From contig JAFFJZ010000006.1 of NCBI GenBank assembly GCA_018340375.1, forward strand, positions 18,547,501 through 18,611,500: 64,000 bases of DNA, read 5' to 3'. The stretch is from Gonatopus flavifemur. Taxonomy: Eukaryota; Arthropoda; Insecta; Hymenoptera; Dryinidae. Positions 28,741-40,980 of the stretch are shown piece after piece. Under the pieces are notes generated by a model. The model made no database searches. It was given only the letters and a program-made list of their open reading frames with translations, and was not told where the DNA came from. The position numbers and the translations under genes are program-made. Every line of letters begins with the position of its first letter. Within the stretch, counting starts at the first letter, position 1.

Positions 28741-29705
28741 GACTGGGACAAATTGGTATAATCCAGATGCTTGTCATTAGTACCCTGGTGAAAATGACGC
28801 GTTGGAGCGCAACAAAAACGTAACGGGAACACAAGCGAAGAGTCATTTAAGTCTCTCTAACAAAGAGTCACCCGAGGGTAATTTAGGAGAGAATTGTAAC
28901 ATTTTCACATTGCATTTGTTTCAATATCCGCTTCCTCTACTTTTAGATTTTCACCAGGGTATCTGTTTCTCTCTGTGTGACTTCCAAAAGTATTATGTAC
29001 GTTTTCGTGTAGTAACAGGCTTTTTTGTGAAACTGGATTCATGTAGGAACCCATTCTAAATCTCGATTTATGTAGAAATGAGCACGTAAATTATTTCTAC
29101 ATAACGCAGTCTCATGTCTTAATGTATTAATTTTCATCTAATTTACTTTTAATTTGTGTTTCAATTTCATCTAATTTAAAATAAACATTTTATCCTATTC
29201 AGAATTCTCTCCAGATGACAATCCTTGGATGCACGAGATGTCTAAATTTGCATGCGAACTTAGATTCCAGAACTACTCGAGTTCCACCCAAGACTCGTTT
29301 GACCCTTCACGCTCTCGTCTGGGACTCCTTAAGCTTCCCGTAGACGGGCACCCAAGGGGTCTCAAGTGAAAGCCTGAAGGGGACTACAGATCCTGGATGG
29401 GAATGTATCAAATTCCAGACGGGAATTTAAGTCCTCGTGTGAATTTGGGAATTCCATGAATCTGGGATTTTCATCTAAACCAGCACTTGGATCTATTCCC
29501 TCATAAAAAGGAACTCACATCCCTGGTGAAAATCCGAAAGTGAAGGAAGCTGGTATTAAAACAAATGAAGCGTGAAGATGTTTCAATTCCATCCTAAATT
29601 CTGCCTAGATGACGCTTTGTTACGCTTAAATAACTTTTATTTCTACGCTTTCGTCGTGCTTCAACAATTCATTTTCACCAGGGTGGGCACATAATGTCTC
29701 GCTAA
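28741..29705. other. Spacer, no gene recognised
   Basis: AT-rich. Two CACCAGGGT words near 28951 and 29678 hint at decayed ends of the CCCTGGTGAAAA family. No convincing coding frame. Confidence 0.4.
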
Positions 29706-29707
29706 CT

Positions 29708-30005
29708 TCGGTGAAAAAAATTTCTCTGGAAATTTCTGAAAATTTATCTGAATTTCAGTGAAAAAAACCTAAGAGAAAAAACTTTGAAAATCAATAAATA
29801 TTTGTTGAAACTCTAAAAAACTTTGGAAATCTCTGGAACATTCTGGAAAACTCTCGCTTATTGGACACGTTTTTTCACTGAAAATTCTTTTGAATATCTA
29901 TGAATATCTCTGAAGAACTATAAACACCTTTGAATTCTCCTGAAAAACTCTTCACTGAAAACCTCTGAAATTTTCAGAGATTTCAGAGAATTTTTTCCAC
30001 TAGGG
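29708..30005. repeat. CCCTGGTGAAAAAA / CTCTGAA family copy
   Basis: Begins CGGTGAAAAAAATTTCTCTG and ends AGAATTTTTTCCACTAGGGA. The interior is CTCTGAAAA words about every 10-20 bp. Confidence 0.55.
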
Positions 30006-30111
30006 AATATCTTGAAATATAACCACGACATTATCAAGAGTCAGCCCCAAAGGCACTCGAAGGTTTTCAAAACGTTCTGAAAACGTTGAAAACGACAAAA
30101 ACACTCTGTGC

Positions 30112-30428
30112 ACCCAGGTGAAAAAAGTTTCTCTGAAAATCTCTGAAGAGTTGCCTGAATTTCGCTAGAAAACTCTAAATCTCCCTTAAAAAACTCTGAA
30201 AAACTTCGAAAACCTATGAAAATCTCTAACAAATTCTGAAAAACTCTCACTTATCGGGCCCGTTTTTCCACTGAAATTTTTTCTGAATATTTATGAATAT
30301 CTCTGAATTTTTCTGAAAATCACTGAGGCTCTCTGAGAAATTATGAACACCTCTGAAATTCTCTGAAAAACTCTGCACTAGAAATCTGTGAAATGTTTAG
30401 TGGTTTTCAGTGAAATTTTTCCACCGGG
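30112..30428. repeat. CCCTGGTGAAAAAA / CTCTGAA family copy
   Basis: Begins CCAGGTGAAAAAAGTTTCTC and ends GAAATTTTTCCACCGGGG. Same internal words as the copy at 29708-30005. Confidence 0.55.
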
Positions 30429-30830
30429 GCAGTTTCCCTTCTTATAGGGAGTCCATACAGATCTAAACTAATTTCAGCACAAAACCAAAGGAACCGTGAC
30501 AGATCTTGTTGAATTCATTTCAATTTTTCAAGCTTTGTTTTCAATTGATATATGAATCCTATTTCAAATGTCCGACAGATAATTTTCTGTCAGGATTTGG
30601 TTGGTTTTTGTCCTAGGCATGATGATTTCCGACGGAACCAGACACAATTTTGACCGGAATCTGTCAGGATCTGTCGGACATTTTTAATAGGGAAAGCTTC
30701 TCAAAGTTATACAAAATTTTCCAAGCAGCACCAGAATATACTATAAACGTTCTTCGAATATTCGAAATATATTCTATGCGCATTCCATTGAGACCGTTTC
30801 ATAGGTTCTATGCATATTCATCGAACGTAT

Positions 30831-31167
30831 CCCACACAGTACTCGTTGTCTAAAAGATATCTTCAGAAACAATTAAGAACAATGCAAGAAGTCTTATGCA
30901 ACATGAATAGATATCTTGTAGAAGTCTTAAACTGTTCTTATTTCTAAAAGATATATTCAAGAACGTTTTCAGAAACCTTTTCGAATATTCTCAAAGATAT
31001 CTTTCAGAAACTTCTCAATGGTTTCTGAAGACGTTCATTGAAGATATCTTTTAGAAGTAAGAACAGTTTGAGACTTCTACAAGATATCTATTCATGTTGC
31101 ATGAGACTTCTTACATTGTTCTTAATTGTGTCTGAAGATATCTTTTAGACAAAAAGTGTTGTGTGGG
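30831..31167. mobile_element. 337-bp MITE, copy B
   Basis: Ends CCCACACAGTACTCGTTGTC and its near complement (...AAAAGTGTTGTGTGGG). The subterminal TCTAAAAGATATCTTCAGAA is inverted at both ends. Same family as 19495-19734. Confidence 0.75.
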
Positions 31168-32662
31168 ATGTAATCGAATATACGACGGCACGTCAATCGA
31201 ACGTCGATTGAATGAAGATCGTACATTTCAGATGTACTATAGTACTGGTTAAACAAACCCATTGATTCTCGCCAAATCTCATTGAATCTTGCCCAATGTT
31301 CAGACCAAATCCTATTCAACCATTTTCAATGAGATTTAATCAAATGAGTATATTTTTTCAATGTAATTTTGATTGAATCTTGCACAGTGTTCTAACTAAA
31401 TCCCATTAAATTTCATTTCGTCAGATTCTACCCTGTCTGAAAAGTCCGATAGATTCCCATAAATTCCCATAGATGCTGTGACACTAGCCACTATTGAAAC
31501 TGATAGGATGTTTTATTCCTATCAGTATTTATCAAGTTTTGCTGATCATACCGATAGAAACCCATAGAACATCGGATTCCCCATACAATCTTATAGAAAC
31601 CCTCAAGTCCTGTGACACTACCCTAGTAACACAAAATCTTTGTCAAACGTTCTGAGAATGTTTGTAGGACGTTTAAATATTCTAGGAACGTTCAGAGAAT
31701 ATTCTACGCACCTTGGTGTTACCTGGGTAGCCACTATTGACACTGATAGGAAATCATGGATTCCAATAGGATTTGGCCTATCGGTTTCTATTGGTCTTTT
31801 CGCAAAGGGTATGGATTTTTTAACCAGGGTATGTAGTATGTTCCAAGTATATTTGAAACAGTCTCATTTGAATATTCTATGAACGTTCATTGAATGTTAT
31901 TCGTACCTCATTCGTACATTCTACGAATATTTCTATCTCGTGTGTACTTTAAACTTCTGTTGCTGCTTGGTTTTCTTTTACTTCCCTTAAAGTATTCCTG
32001 GACTCATCCCAAAATTCCCGAATAGATGGGATCCCCAAATATGCTTGTGGACCCAGATTTCCGACTACGCGAGTGACAATAAAAGATGTGAGGCGAATAG
32101 TTTCGAACTGTTTCTCCATGATCCCAAACAGGAACTCAAAGAATACCGTGGATCCGTAGATCTTGGAATAGGAATGTCGCATGTGAGTTTAGAAATATAC
32201 CAATCAGCCAAGACTTCTCTATTGGGTCGCAATGGCATTTTTGCACACCTGTTTCCTGTTTTACATTCTCTTATTCAATAAATTTTGTACAAAAAAGGAA
32301 GCCACCATAATTCGACAATCCGACAGACAAATCATTGAAAATTCCGACATTTTGTTCGATCTTAAAAAACTGATTTGGACACTAACCAACCCTGAAAAAT
32401 GTCCCTCCATACTACGAATGACACCCACCGCATGACGATAAATTTTTTCCACGTCTCTTTCGCGTTTCGCAATCACGATATATAGAAAACCTCATCGCGC
32501 GAGTTATTTTGAATCGCATTTGTAGTTCTCCAAGTGTCCGATAGCCGGCCGGCCGGCATGGTGGCGCACCAGTCCACGTGGTGGCAGTTCATCGGGTCTC
32601 GGGATCTTTCTATGATGACTCCACGACAAGTTTATTTGTAAACACGCGCATCGTTTCGTAAG
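31168..32662. other. Repeat-rich spacer upstream of Kintoun, with one coding-looking minus ORF
   Basis: 31.2-31.4 kb has ATCTCATTGAAT/CCCATTGA words, and 31.44-31.83 kb has paired CTATT-GACACTGATAGGA blocks suggesting another inverted-repeat element. A minus-strand frame at 31949-32182 reads unusually like protein (Trp/Phe-rich, no simple repeats), but I cannot name it and see no splice structure. The last 200 bp are GC-richer (GCCGGCCGGCCGG near 32545) and presumably contain Kintoun's promoter. Confidence 0.4.
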
Positions 32663-35600
32663 ATGGATACGTACGAGAAATTGAAAAAAGATTGGGAAGA
32701 ATTGGAGGTGACTAAAGAAGAATTGAAAAACCTGAGCGATTGTTTGAAGAAAGAAGAATTTCGCAAACTTTTAATCGAATACGCGGAAGAGGTGAACGAT
32801 CCGGAAAACAAGAAGATTTATCAGAAAGAGATCACGGAATTGGAGAAGCAGCGGGGCGTCGACGTTACGTTCGTTAACCCCGAACCCGGTTACGTCATTA
32901 AAACCAGCATCAACGGAGAAAAAAAGTGTTTTATAAATATTTGCAAAAGTGACATTATCGCCCGACCCACGAGTCAACCCTCCTGCGAACAGGGTCATCG
33001 CGGATTGCAGTGGTCTATTCCGTACAGTTTGACACCACCTCGCGAGGATGTTGACAAAAAAAGCATCCGTTGCGTCGTTTTCGACGTCGTTTTTCATCCC
33101 GACACCATTTATTTGGCATCGAAAAATGCGCAATTTCGTGAAATCGTCAATAACACTGCCATGGATGGAGTGGAAACTAATTTTAAGGTCCGTGTTCGAA
33201 CCATCGTGACCACCATTTTATATTCAAAACTTGTCACGTCGTATCCTCTTTTGCGTTCTTTTCTCTCTCCTACTCTTCTATCCTAGACGAGCCAACGCGG
33301 AAGATAATCGTTTTTGCAACGTAATTCACGTACACTTTGTATACGCGAATGACAATTTGCATTTCATTTTATCCTCATTGATTTAATGAAGTCAAAGTTG
33401 TATTGTTGCTATGCTACTCTGTGTGCAGCAACAATCATGGAAAATGCAAATACAATGTTGTTGAAGTTTGAATCGTTTATTGAAACAAATTATATTGCCA
33501 GGAGAATGAATATTCAAGTTTCTTAATATAAACAAACATAACAACCATTGTTTTTGAATTTCAAAGCATCCAAACGAGTTGAATATTCTCCTTGTCGAAA
33601 CATGAAATTACAATTTCTCTATCAACTATCCCAAGAGAATACAAACCTTCAGGAATGTTCACGAATTTTGTTCTCTTCGGGTAGTTATCTTCTTTTCTTT
33701 TATTAAAGTACGTGCATGGAATCTGATCAAAGATGAAGAAGCATGTCAAACACAGGGGTGTATGTATTTCATGACGGTACAAAAGCAAACCCAAACTCTG
33801 TGTGTATTTATTGACGTCGAAGTGTTATTTCAGTCTTTGATCAGACGGTATTTACATTTATGTCATCAACAGCTGTTCGATATAACTTAAATTTCCGTAT
33901 AAATGAGTATTTGGAAATAGAATGGAAAAGTTATTATTTGGGTTCATAATTTATTCTCATCTTCATTGAATTTTTAAATAAAAAATACAATTTTAGAATA
34001 TTTTAATAGGGTTTTTACAATTTCTGCTGTAACTCCCCAGATTTCTTGAAGAATATCTCATGCATGCTCTACTTCTGTCTGTTATCAATTATTTTTCAAA
34101 TCATATCAAACTGATTGTTGTATTTATGATAAATTAGGTATTTCCGCGCATAAAAATATTGTGCGAGAGACAAAATTTATCAATGGTATATACTCAAAAT
34201 GCTTACTCGCTTCAATGCTGATAACTTATCAAACTTATGGAATTTAAAAATAATATGACGCTGTATCGAAATGCCGTCACATCCCGGAACTAAATAATTA
34301 ATTTAAATTCTGAAAAAATGCATAATCACAGATTAATTTGCAATTAAAACATTCCCTGGTAGAAATAAAGTGTTCATACAGTGGGACAGTGTTCTGCCCA
34401 TTGCTGCATACTTTATTTTTTTATTACAAAAATGTATTATCTTCCTTGTATGGCAATATTAAACGAAACCTCATTTTTGTAGCATTCAAAGTGAGATATT
34501 GATAAGAATAACGTGACATAGTAAACTCGAGCATGAAAAATTACCTAAGCGTTTATATCAAGAGAATGTCCCACATATCGAATAACAGTATCTTTCTCAC
34601 ATTTTTGAAAATGATTGAGATAAAGAATCACTTTGAAGAAAATTTTATATTCAAGTGACTTTATGCATTTTGTTTCAGGTAAAGCTCGATAGAAAAAATA
34701 TTAGATTCCCTAAGATGACCTTCAAAGGTACCAGTCAACCAACTGTGATAAGAAAACCTTCTAAGGAGCCTGTAAATCCATCGCCCCCTGAAGACATAGA
34801 ACCAGAAATCTATCAGAAATTAATGTCGAGTTACGACGAGCACTGTCGCAAGCAAGAAGAACGTTTCAATAAAGAAGAAACTAAAGCACAACGTCCTCCA
34901 CCTCCGACAACGTATTACAATAAGGATAAAAAACCTGAATCGAATGGAAATAACGATTCTAAAGAGACTCCATACGTTACACCAAAATTCATTGTTAAAT
35001 ATCAAAGCGATCTAGAGATGGGAGACTTTACTAACGACAAAGACGGGAAGATCCACGCGGCAATACCTAAAAAATTAGTCATTGTCATTGATTTGCCTTT
35101 GTTGAAGAGCATGAACGACGTGTTCTTGAACGCGCAAGAACGTTCCCTTAGTTTAACGAGTGAAAAACCTGCGAAATACAAATTGGAATTGCCTTTGCCC
35201 TACAGTGTTGACGAGGATATGGGTATCGCCAAGTTCGATTCGGAATACAAAAAATTAACTGTTACGTTCCCGGTAATAAGACAAACTGTAACAACCTTGT
35301 CCGATCCGAGAGAAGACAGTGGGGTTGAAAGTGATCACGGTAGCAGTCCACCTCCTGTGATGGAATCGCAAGAGTCTATTCCTAAAGATTGTTCGGAAAA
35401 ACGAAAACAGTGTATAGAAAAAACTTCTAAAATAGTAGAACTCGATACCGATGAGTGCGTTGAAGATACCGCTTTAAGGACTAATGATCAAACTATTTCC
35501 TCGATTCCTCCTTTCATGAATCCCGATATTAAATACACTTTCCCGCCATTTACCTTCAATGTTTACGATAATCAGTTGATTACAATCGTGAATGTTAAAA

Positions 35601-36939
35601 ATGTAGATCCAAGTTCAATTAAACATAGAATTTTAGATGAAAATTTAGGAATCCATGTATTATTTTCCTCGATTGGAGCAGGTTTCTTTCCTATGTATTA
35701 TTCATTTTGTTTGAAAGTTTACAATAACGAGATCATGACGGAGTCTTTGAAGATCGAACCATGGGACAACAACGTAATATTCACCATCGCTGTAAAAAAT
35801 TCCGAGAATTTAGCTCAATGCTTTGTCGGTTGGGACGAAGAGTTCATGGAAGTTAAAGATTTACCTACCGCAGCCTCGTTTAAGGAGCAATTAAACAATT
35901 TAATGGTACGTTAAAAAATTTGTTTTTCATGCACTTATCGCAGATTTTTATTTGATTTTCATTGCAGATTGAACAGGATTCACAATCGAATAATAACAAA
36001 AATGTTGAAGTGGATGTCGTGGACGACGGTGTAGTTATAAATATTTCATCGAATCAGCTGGATTCTGACGACGAGGAAGAAGAAGAGCGACAAGTTGCGA
36101 GATCTGGAGCATCTCAAAAGCAGAATAGAAAACATGTTCTGGAGAAGTCAAGATCCGTGTCTGAGAGTAGCGGTGACGAATTGCCGAATATTTGCGATCA
36201 TTCCGTAAGACGATCGAAAGGTATTCTAAAAACACGCGGAGTGAGTGACTTTTCTCGCTCCGTGTCCGAATCTAGCGCAGATGAGAATATTCTTCCAGCA
36301 TCCTCCGTGGAGATGAATTACGATTCCATTCACGATAACAACTCCGAGTCGGAATGTTCCAGTTTGAAGAAAACCGTTCGATTCAACGATGTGGTATCCC
36401 GACAATTATTCAGGTATTTTTAATTGATATATCACAATTGCTGTATATAAATTCATTTGTTCAATCATAATCTTGTGCTTTGTAGATCGAATTCCAGTAT
36501 TTTGGGCCAACGGAAGAAAAATCAACGTAAATTGAGGAACAAAAAACGCGCTCATGAACGTAGAATGAGCGAAAGTGAGAATTCGGAAAACGAGGAACGC
36601 GACAAATATAAAGTTTCCAATAAAAGCACAGCGGAAAATAACGAATTTTCCGATCACATTAAACCTATATTGAGCCGAGATAAGTCTTCGGAGGAACAAT
36701 CAAAGAATAGTAGTAATAGTATCAAAATTGAAAAACAACAAAAGAGAAATAACGATCATCGTAACAATAACAATAATAATAATAATGCGATAAGGGAAAG
36801 CACATTGCAAAATCAAGAAGAATCGAACTATATGGATTCGATAGTATCGTCCTCGTCCTCGTCCTCGTTCATGCAAAGCACTGAAAATAAACCTCGACTG
36901 GAATTCAAAAGTGATTTGATATTTGATCTGGATATGTAA
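32663..36939 (+). CDS. DNAAF2: Kintoun (DNAAF2), axonemal dynein preassembly factor, four exons
   Basis: Kintoun is a cytoplasmic PIH-domain co-chaperone that assembles outer and inner dynein arms. In insects this matters for sperm and sensory cilia. Exons 32663-33187, 34679-35905, 35968-36413 and 36486-36939 give 883 aa; all junctions are GT-AG in frame (donor 1 is GTCCGT). The PIH1 domain spans roughly residues 40-180: PEPGYVIKT at about 73-81, then INICKSD, and a block around GLQWSIPYSL. A CS/p23-like region with TFPPFTFNVYDN follows in exon 2. The C-terminus is Ser/Asp/Glu-rich and disordered, with a poly-Asn run and a poly-Ser run, ending DLIFDLDM. The start is the first ATG after an A-rich leader. 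Head region and lengths fit the family. Confidence 0.93.
33188..34678. other. Kintoun intron 1
   Basis: 1.5-kb AT-rich GT-AG intron. No transposon or gene recognised. Confidence 0.55.
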
Positions 36940-39084
36940 TGATTTCAAATATTTAATAGAGATTCTTTGCATCGAACGAACAAAATGCTAAAGATTCAAT
37001 CCCGTGGAGGAAAAATTCAGCATGTTTATCTTTAATCCGAGAACATGTAGATTGGAGTTAAGTTAATGTGATAATCGTAGATTTAAGCGAATACGTGTGA
37101 TTTTGAATAATTGTAGACAGTGCGGTAAGTAGGTTGCAAAAATGAATACGACGACGAGGACGACACTGCTGATTATTTTATAGGAAAAACAAAAACACAT
37201 CGTTCGAGATAATGATGCACTGTTAGTTACTCGTTCACTCGTTCACTCGTTCTCGTATCAGCAAATTATTATTCTTATGGCACAGTGGATCGCATATGAT
37301 CCCATATAAGCATAATACACTTTTATTTATAAAATCAAAACACAAAAAATTAATGATAGAGTCGATAGTGGCAATGCGTATTTTTTCTTCATCTTTGAAT
37401 AAGTTCAATGATACGAGTTGCATAACATTCCACTCGATATTCGTCATTATTTCACTCAAAATAGATTGAATGTTTTTAAAATGCTTCATATTTTATTCAA
37501 CTTGCATGAAACATTGAATTGAAATTTATTTTTGAAAATCTTTTGTGATCATTGTTTTCAATTTTCAAATCGAATTGCTCTCTACGTAGAGTAAACAATC
37601 AAAATATTATACAAAACTTTTTAGCATCGAGCGATAATGTTATGTGAAATTTTATTTTATACACATCTCAAGGATTGATTCATTTTCAAGATCAACTTTC
37701 GTTAAACGAAAGGAATATTGAAAAATATACACATACGAATAGTCTGAATTTATAATCGTTATAGAACGATACTATTGTTCCATTACAGCACATACAGAAA
37801 ATACGTACGTATGAATAATTGTTAATGCAAATCTGAGAGCCGATTCAACGATAAAATCATGTATCCACACAATTTGATCGAATTCTCAAAAAATTGAAAT
37901 CTACACGTTTGTTGAGGCTTTTGCTTTTTTATATGTAAAAAAAATGGTTGAAAGACAAATGCAAATTCTGACAAACAAAACTGCCAAATTGATTCCAAAA
38001 AATATGCATCACGATGGGAGAGTGAAACTAAAAGCTCTGTTTTATACACTTATTATACTATTATATGAACGATTCAAAAATACTTTTTAAAATCATACCG
38101 AAGATTTATTTGTACAAATTAATCGAAATTTTATTGTAAAAAAATGGATAAATCTTGTGGATTCGGATATTTTGTTTCTACAAACTCGTGTGTTTGTCTT
38201 CTGATGGAATTTTAAAAGAACAGGTATTGTCTGAAAAAATGAATTTCTATTGTCCAATATATTCCCGATCGAATCAGAGCTTCAATATAGGAATTTAATT
38301 CATGCATTGAGCTAGGATGATCTGTTCGAAGGTATATACGTATTGCTACAATGTTTATATATTCTATGCAAGAAGAAATAAAAACATCCCAAAAACGAAT
38401 ATGAGGCTTGCATTTATTGTTTTTTATCATCGTTCTTCCTCATAAGGATTTTTAACATAACTCGAGGGTGTCTTAATTTAGAAAGTTTCAACACAGCGTT
38501 TTTCTTTTGTGATTTTCTTTAATAGAGACAAAAAAATGAATCCATTGAACTTCAAATCTCTAATCGACGTACAAAATCCAGTTCGTAATTCTTGACTGAA
38601 ACGAAAAAACTGACATTGTTATATACTTTTCTTTCGAGTGTGGAGTTGACCAAAAACAAAAGCAGAAAGAATTGTCAAATTATAACTGTTCTCAGTTTTA
38701 AAAAAAAATGGTGTTGTAACAAGTATTTAAATAAAGTTTTTGATGAACTTTATCAATTTACTTGAAAGAAAATTTATATTAACAAATCTGTTGTAATTTA
38801 GTATTTCACTTTCAAAAAAATGTTTCTATACTCATATAATCAATTTATACGAAAATATATCTTGAAATTCAATGGATTCATTTCTTTTTTTCTATTTCAA
38901 ACTCGTTTCAAAGACCGATGGCGGTATAATTTTCAACAATTGATATCCTGTTGTGTGTAAACAGATGCAGTACACCAGCGCCATATAACCTCTCAACCTT
39001 CATTTCAAAGTGACTGTGTGACTGTAGTTTGTAATCAACAAGCAAACCAGACATAATAAAATTTCAAAACTACAACCTCACATC
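36940..39084. other. Spacer between Kintoun and the MOZART2-like gene
   Basis: AT-rich (about 70% by eye), with a triple TCGTTCACTCGTTC run near 37231. No repeat element with clear ends and no protein-like frame. The last 100 bp hold the presumed promoter and 5' UTR of the MOZART2-like gene. Confidence 0.5.
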
Positions 39085-39401
39085 ATGACATTTCCTCAAA
39101 TAAATCAAATAGAATTGATAGCTCTTGCAGAATCAGCTGACATTCATGCAGCTCCCGGAGTTTATAGGTAATTATAAAATAAAATTATTCAAGATTCATT
39201 GATTTTGAATTATCAATCGGTATTGACTAATGAATAAATTTGCATTTATTCAAATTCAGCACCATTATAGAACTGCTGAGCCTTGGTGTTTCTCCGGAAG
39301 ATATCTATGCCGTCCTCAAACAGATTTGTATGAAAATACCAGATCGACAAGACCTTGCAAAGAATTCAAAATCTGCGTTAGATATGAAACATTCAAAATG
39401 A
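39085..39401 (+). CDS. MOZART2-like mitotic-spindle organizing protein, two exons
   Basis: Exons 39085-39167 and 39260-39401 (GTAATT ... ATTCAG) encode 74 aa. The core LIALAESADIHAAPGVYSTI followed by LLSLGVSPEDIYAVLKQIC matches the helical MZT2 pattern (Glu-Leu-x-x-Leu-Ala ... Leu-Gly-Val-x-Pro ... Val-Leu-x-x-Met/Ile-Cys). These small proteins bind gamma-tubulin complexes. It is shorter than vertebrate MZT2, lacking the long tail. AATAAA is at 39421-39426. The stop lies 99 bp from the stop of RNase H1 on the other strand, so the 3' ends nearly meet or overlap. A distant MZT1-type member is possible. Confidence 0.75.
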
Positions 39402-39500
39402 AATCACCTGAAAATTAATCAATAAACACATTTTATTAAAAGGGTTTATCACACTTTTACTTGTGGAACTTTGAAAAAGAAATTAATAATATCAATCATC

Positions 39501-40620
39501 TTATTCATATTTCGCACATCCTGCCCTTGCCAATTCATCCGCCATTTCATTTCCTCTAATTCCAACGTGACCCCTGACATGATTCTGCAATGATATTCAA
39601 TGTTTTTTGTATCTGAAATATTATTATTCAAAAGAAAGATGAATAAATCTCACCCAAGAGACTTCTACATGAGAGAGGGCTTTTTCCATTTCTATGAGTT
39701 CTGTTTTGTTGATAACCGGTTGTTTGTTCGAAGTTTTCCATCCATTTGTCTTCCACTTTGGCATCCATTCTGTTATACAAGAAATTAGAAATTGAGAATC
39801 CGTGTTGATTTTTAGTTTCTTAATTCCTGCGTCTTTAGCTCTTTTAACTGCTATGGTTACAGCTTGAATTTCTGCCATATTGTTGGTAGCTCGTCCAATT
39901 ACTGGTCCAGAAAAATTTCTGTGAAACATTTATACTCAATTCGAGCCAAGTAGAATCGATATGTTTAATCGGTGTGTACTTACAGAGGATGATTATCTCC
40001 AAACCAGACACCTATTCCAGCTTTTGGATTTTTACTCCCGTTTGAACTACACGCTCCATCTGTATATACATGTACATATCCATCTTTGTCTACCGTAAAA
40101 TCTCCTGTATCCTGTGAATCGAAGAAACTTCTTGAACAAAATTTTTTATAAAATCATTGATTACATACCGTTTTGTTTTCACAAACGCTATCGATTATAC
40201 ATATTTTTCTCCTCTTAACGGATTTGTCATCCAAAGAATCCGTAGGTAGAGTTCTCTTGGGTTTAGATTTGGATGATTCATTTTTACGTGATTTTTCAGC
40301 TCTCTTGGTTCTATAATTTTAATTTGTGTTAATCATAAACGGTATTGTTTCGTGCAATTATGATGTCTTACTGTGTAGACGAGGATTGCTTTTCTCGAAT
40401 AAAATCTTCCGCTTCAGTTTGGGAAGAGAATTTTTTATACACTGGGCCTGAAAACTGATGCACTTGTGCCTTACACTCATCCCTGATACAGAGAAAACAA
40501 GTGTGAGTAGATTGGAATTATATTGGAAAAAATATTGTCCATACAGTGTTTTTTTTACCAATTGTTGTAAATGCCAGGTGTTCGGCCTTTGGCTACCGCA
40601 TAATAAAATTTTTTGCTCAT
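39501..40620 (-). CDS. RNASEH1: Ribonuclease H1, six exons
   Basis: Cuts RNA in RNA-DNA hybrids in nucleus and mitochondria. Exons in translation order: 40559-40620, 40372-40482, 40169-40310, 39984-40111, 39654-39918, 39501-39584; 263 aa. The N-terminal hybrid-binding domain starts KKFYYAVAKGRTPGIYNNW (residues 3-21). A Lys/Ser-rich linker in exon 3 contains KSVKRRK, a likely nuclear signal. The catalytic domain has the four acidic residues D123 (TDGACSSNG), E164 (NMAEIQ), D188 (NTDSQF) and D252 (GNEMADELA), plus H242 (VRGHVG). All are intact, so it should be active. The frame stays open for about 13 codons upstream of the ATG to an AG acceptor-like site (40671), so a 5' exon with a mitochondrial leader is possible. 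AATAAA on the minus strand is at 39437-39432. Confidence 0.93.
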
Positions 40621-40980
40621 ATCGATCAACGTTACATTCGTTTGAATACACGATCCGTACCTAAGGAAAGTCCTTCTTAGAATGAATCCTGGAATCCCCA
40701 TTGGTTTTGACGGATTTAACCGTCATTTTTAAAACACATGGGAAGATTCATTATTTACTTCTTTTCTGACACATGCACGACTATTCTACTCGGTCCAATT
40801 CTATAAAATAATATAAAATGTTATACGTTTATACCGTTGATTCCTGTCCACGATTGGCCATGAATTCGCAGATAAACATAACCTATCAAAAAATGAAGTA
40901 GCAGCACGTAAACACAATCACACGAGTACACAAAATTTTTTATGGAAATAAGGTAATTTCACCGAGAGAAATTCATCAAA
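40621..40980. promoter_or_regulatory. Shared divergent promoter of RNase H1 and RPP21
   Basis: The two start codons point away from each other and are 360 bp apart, with no repeat between. Both 5' UTRs and both core promoters must lie here. No TATA box can be assigned with confidence. Confidence 0.6.
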
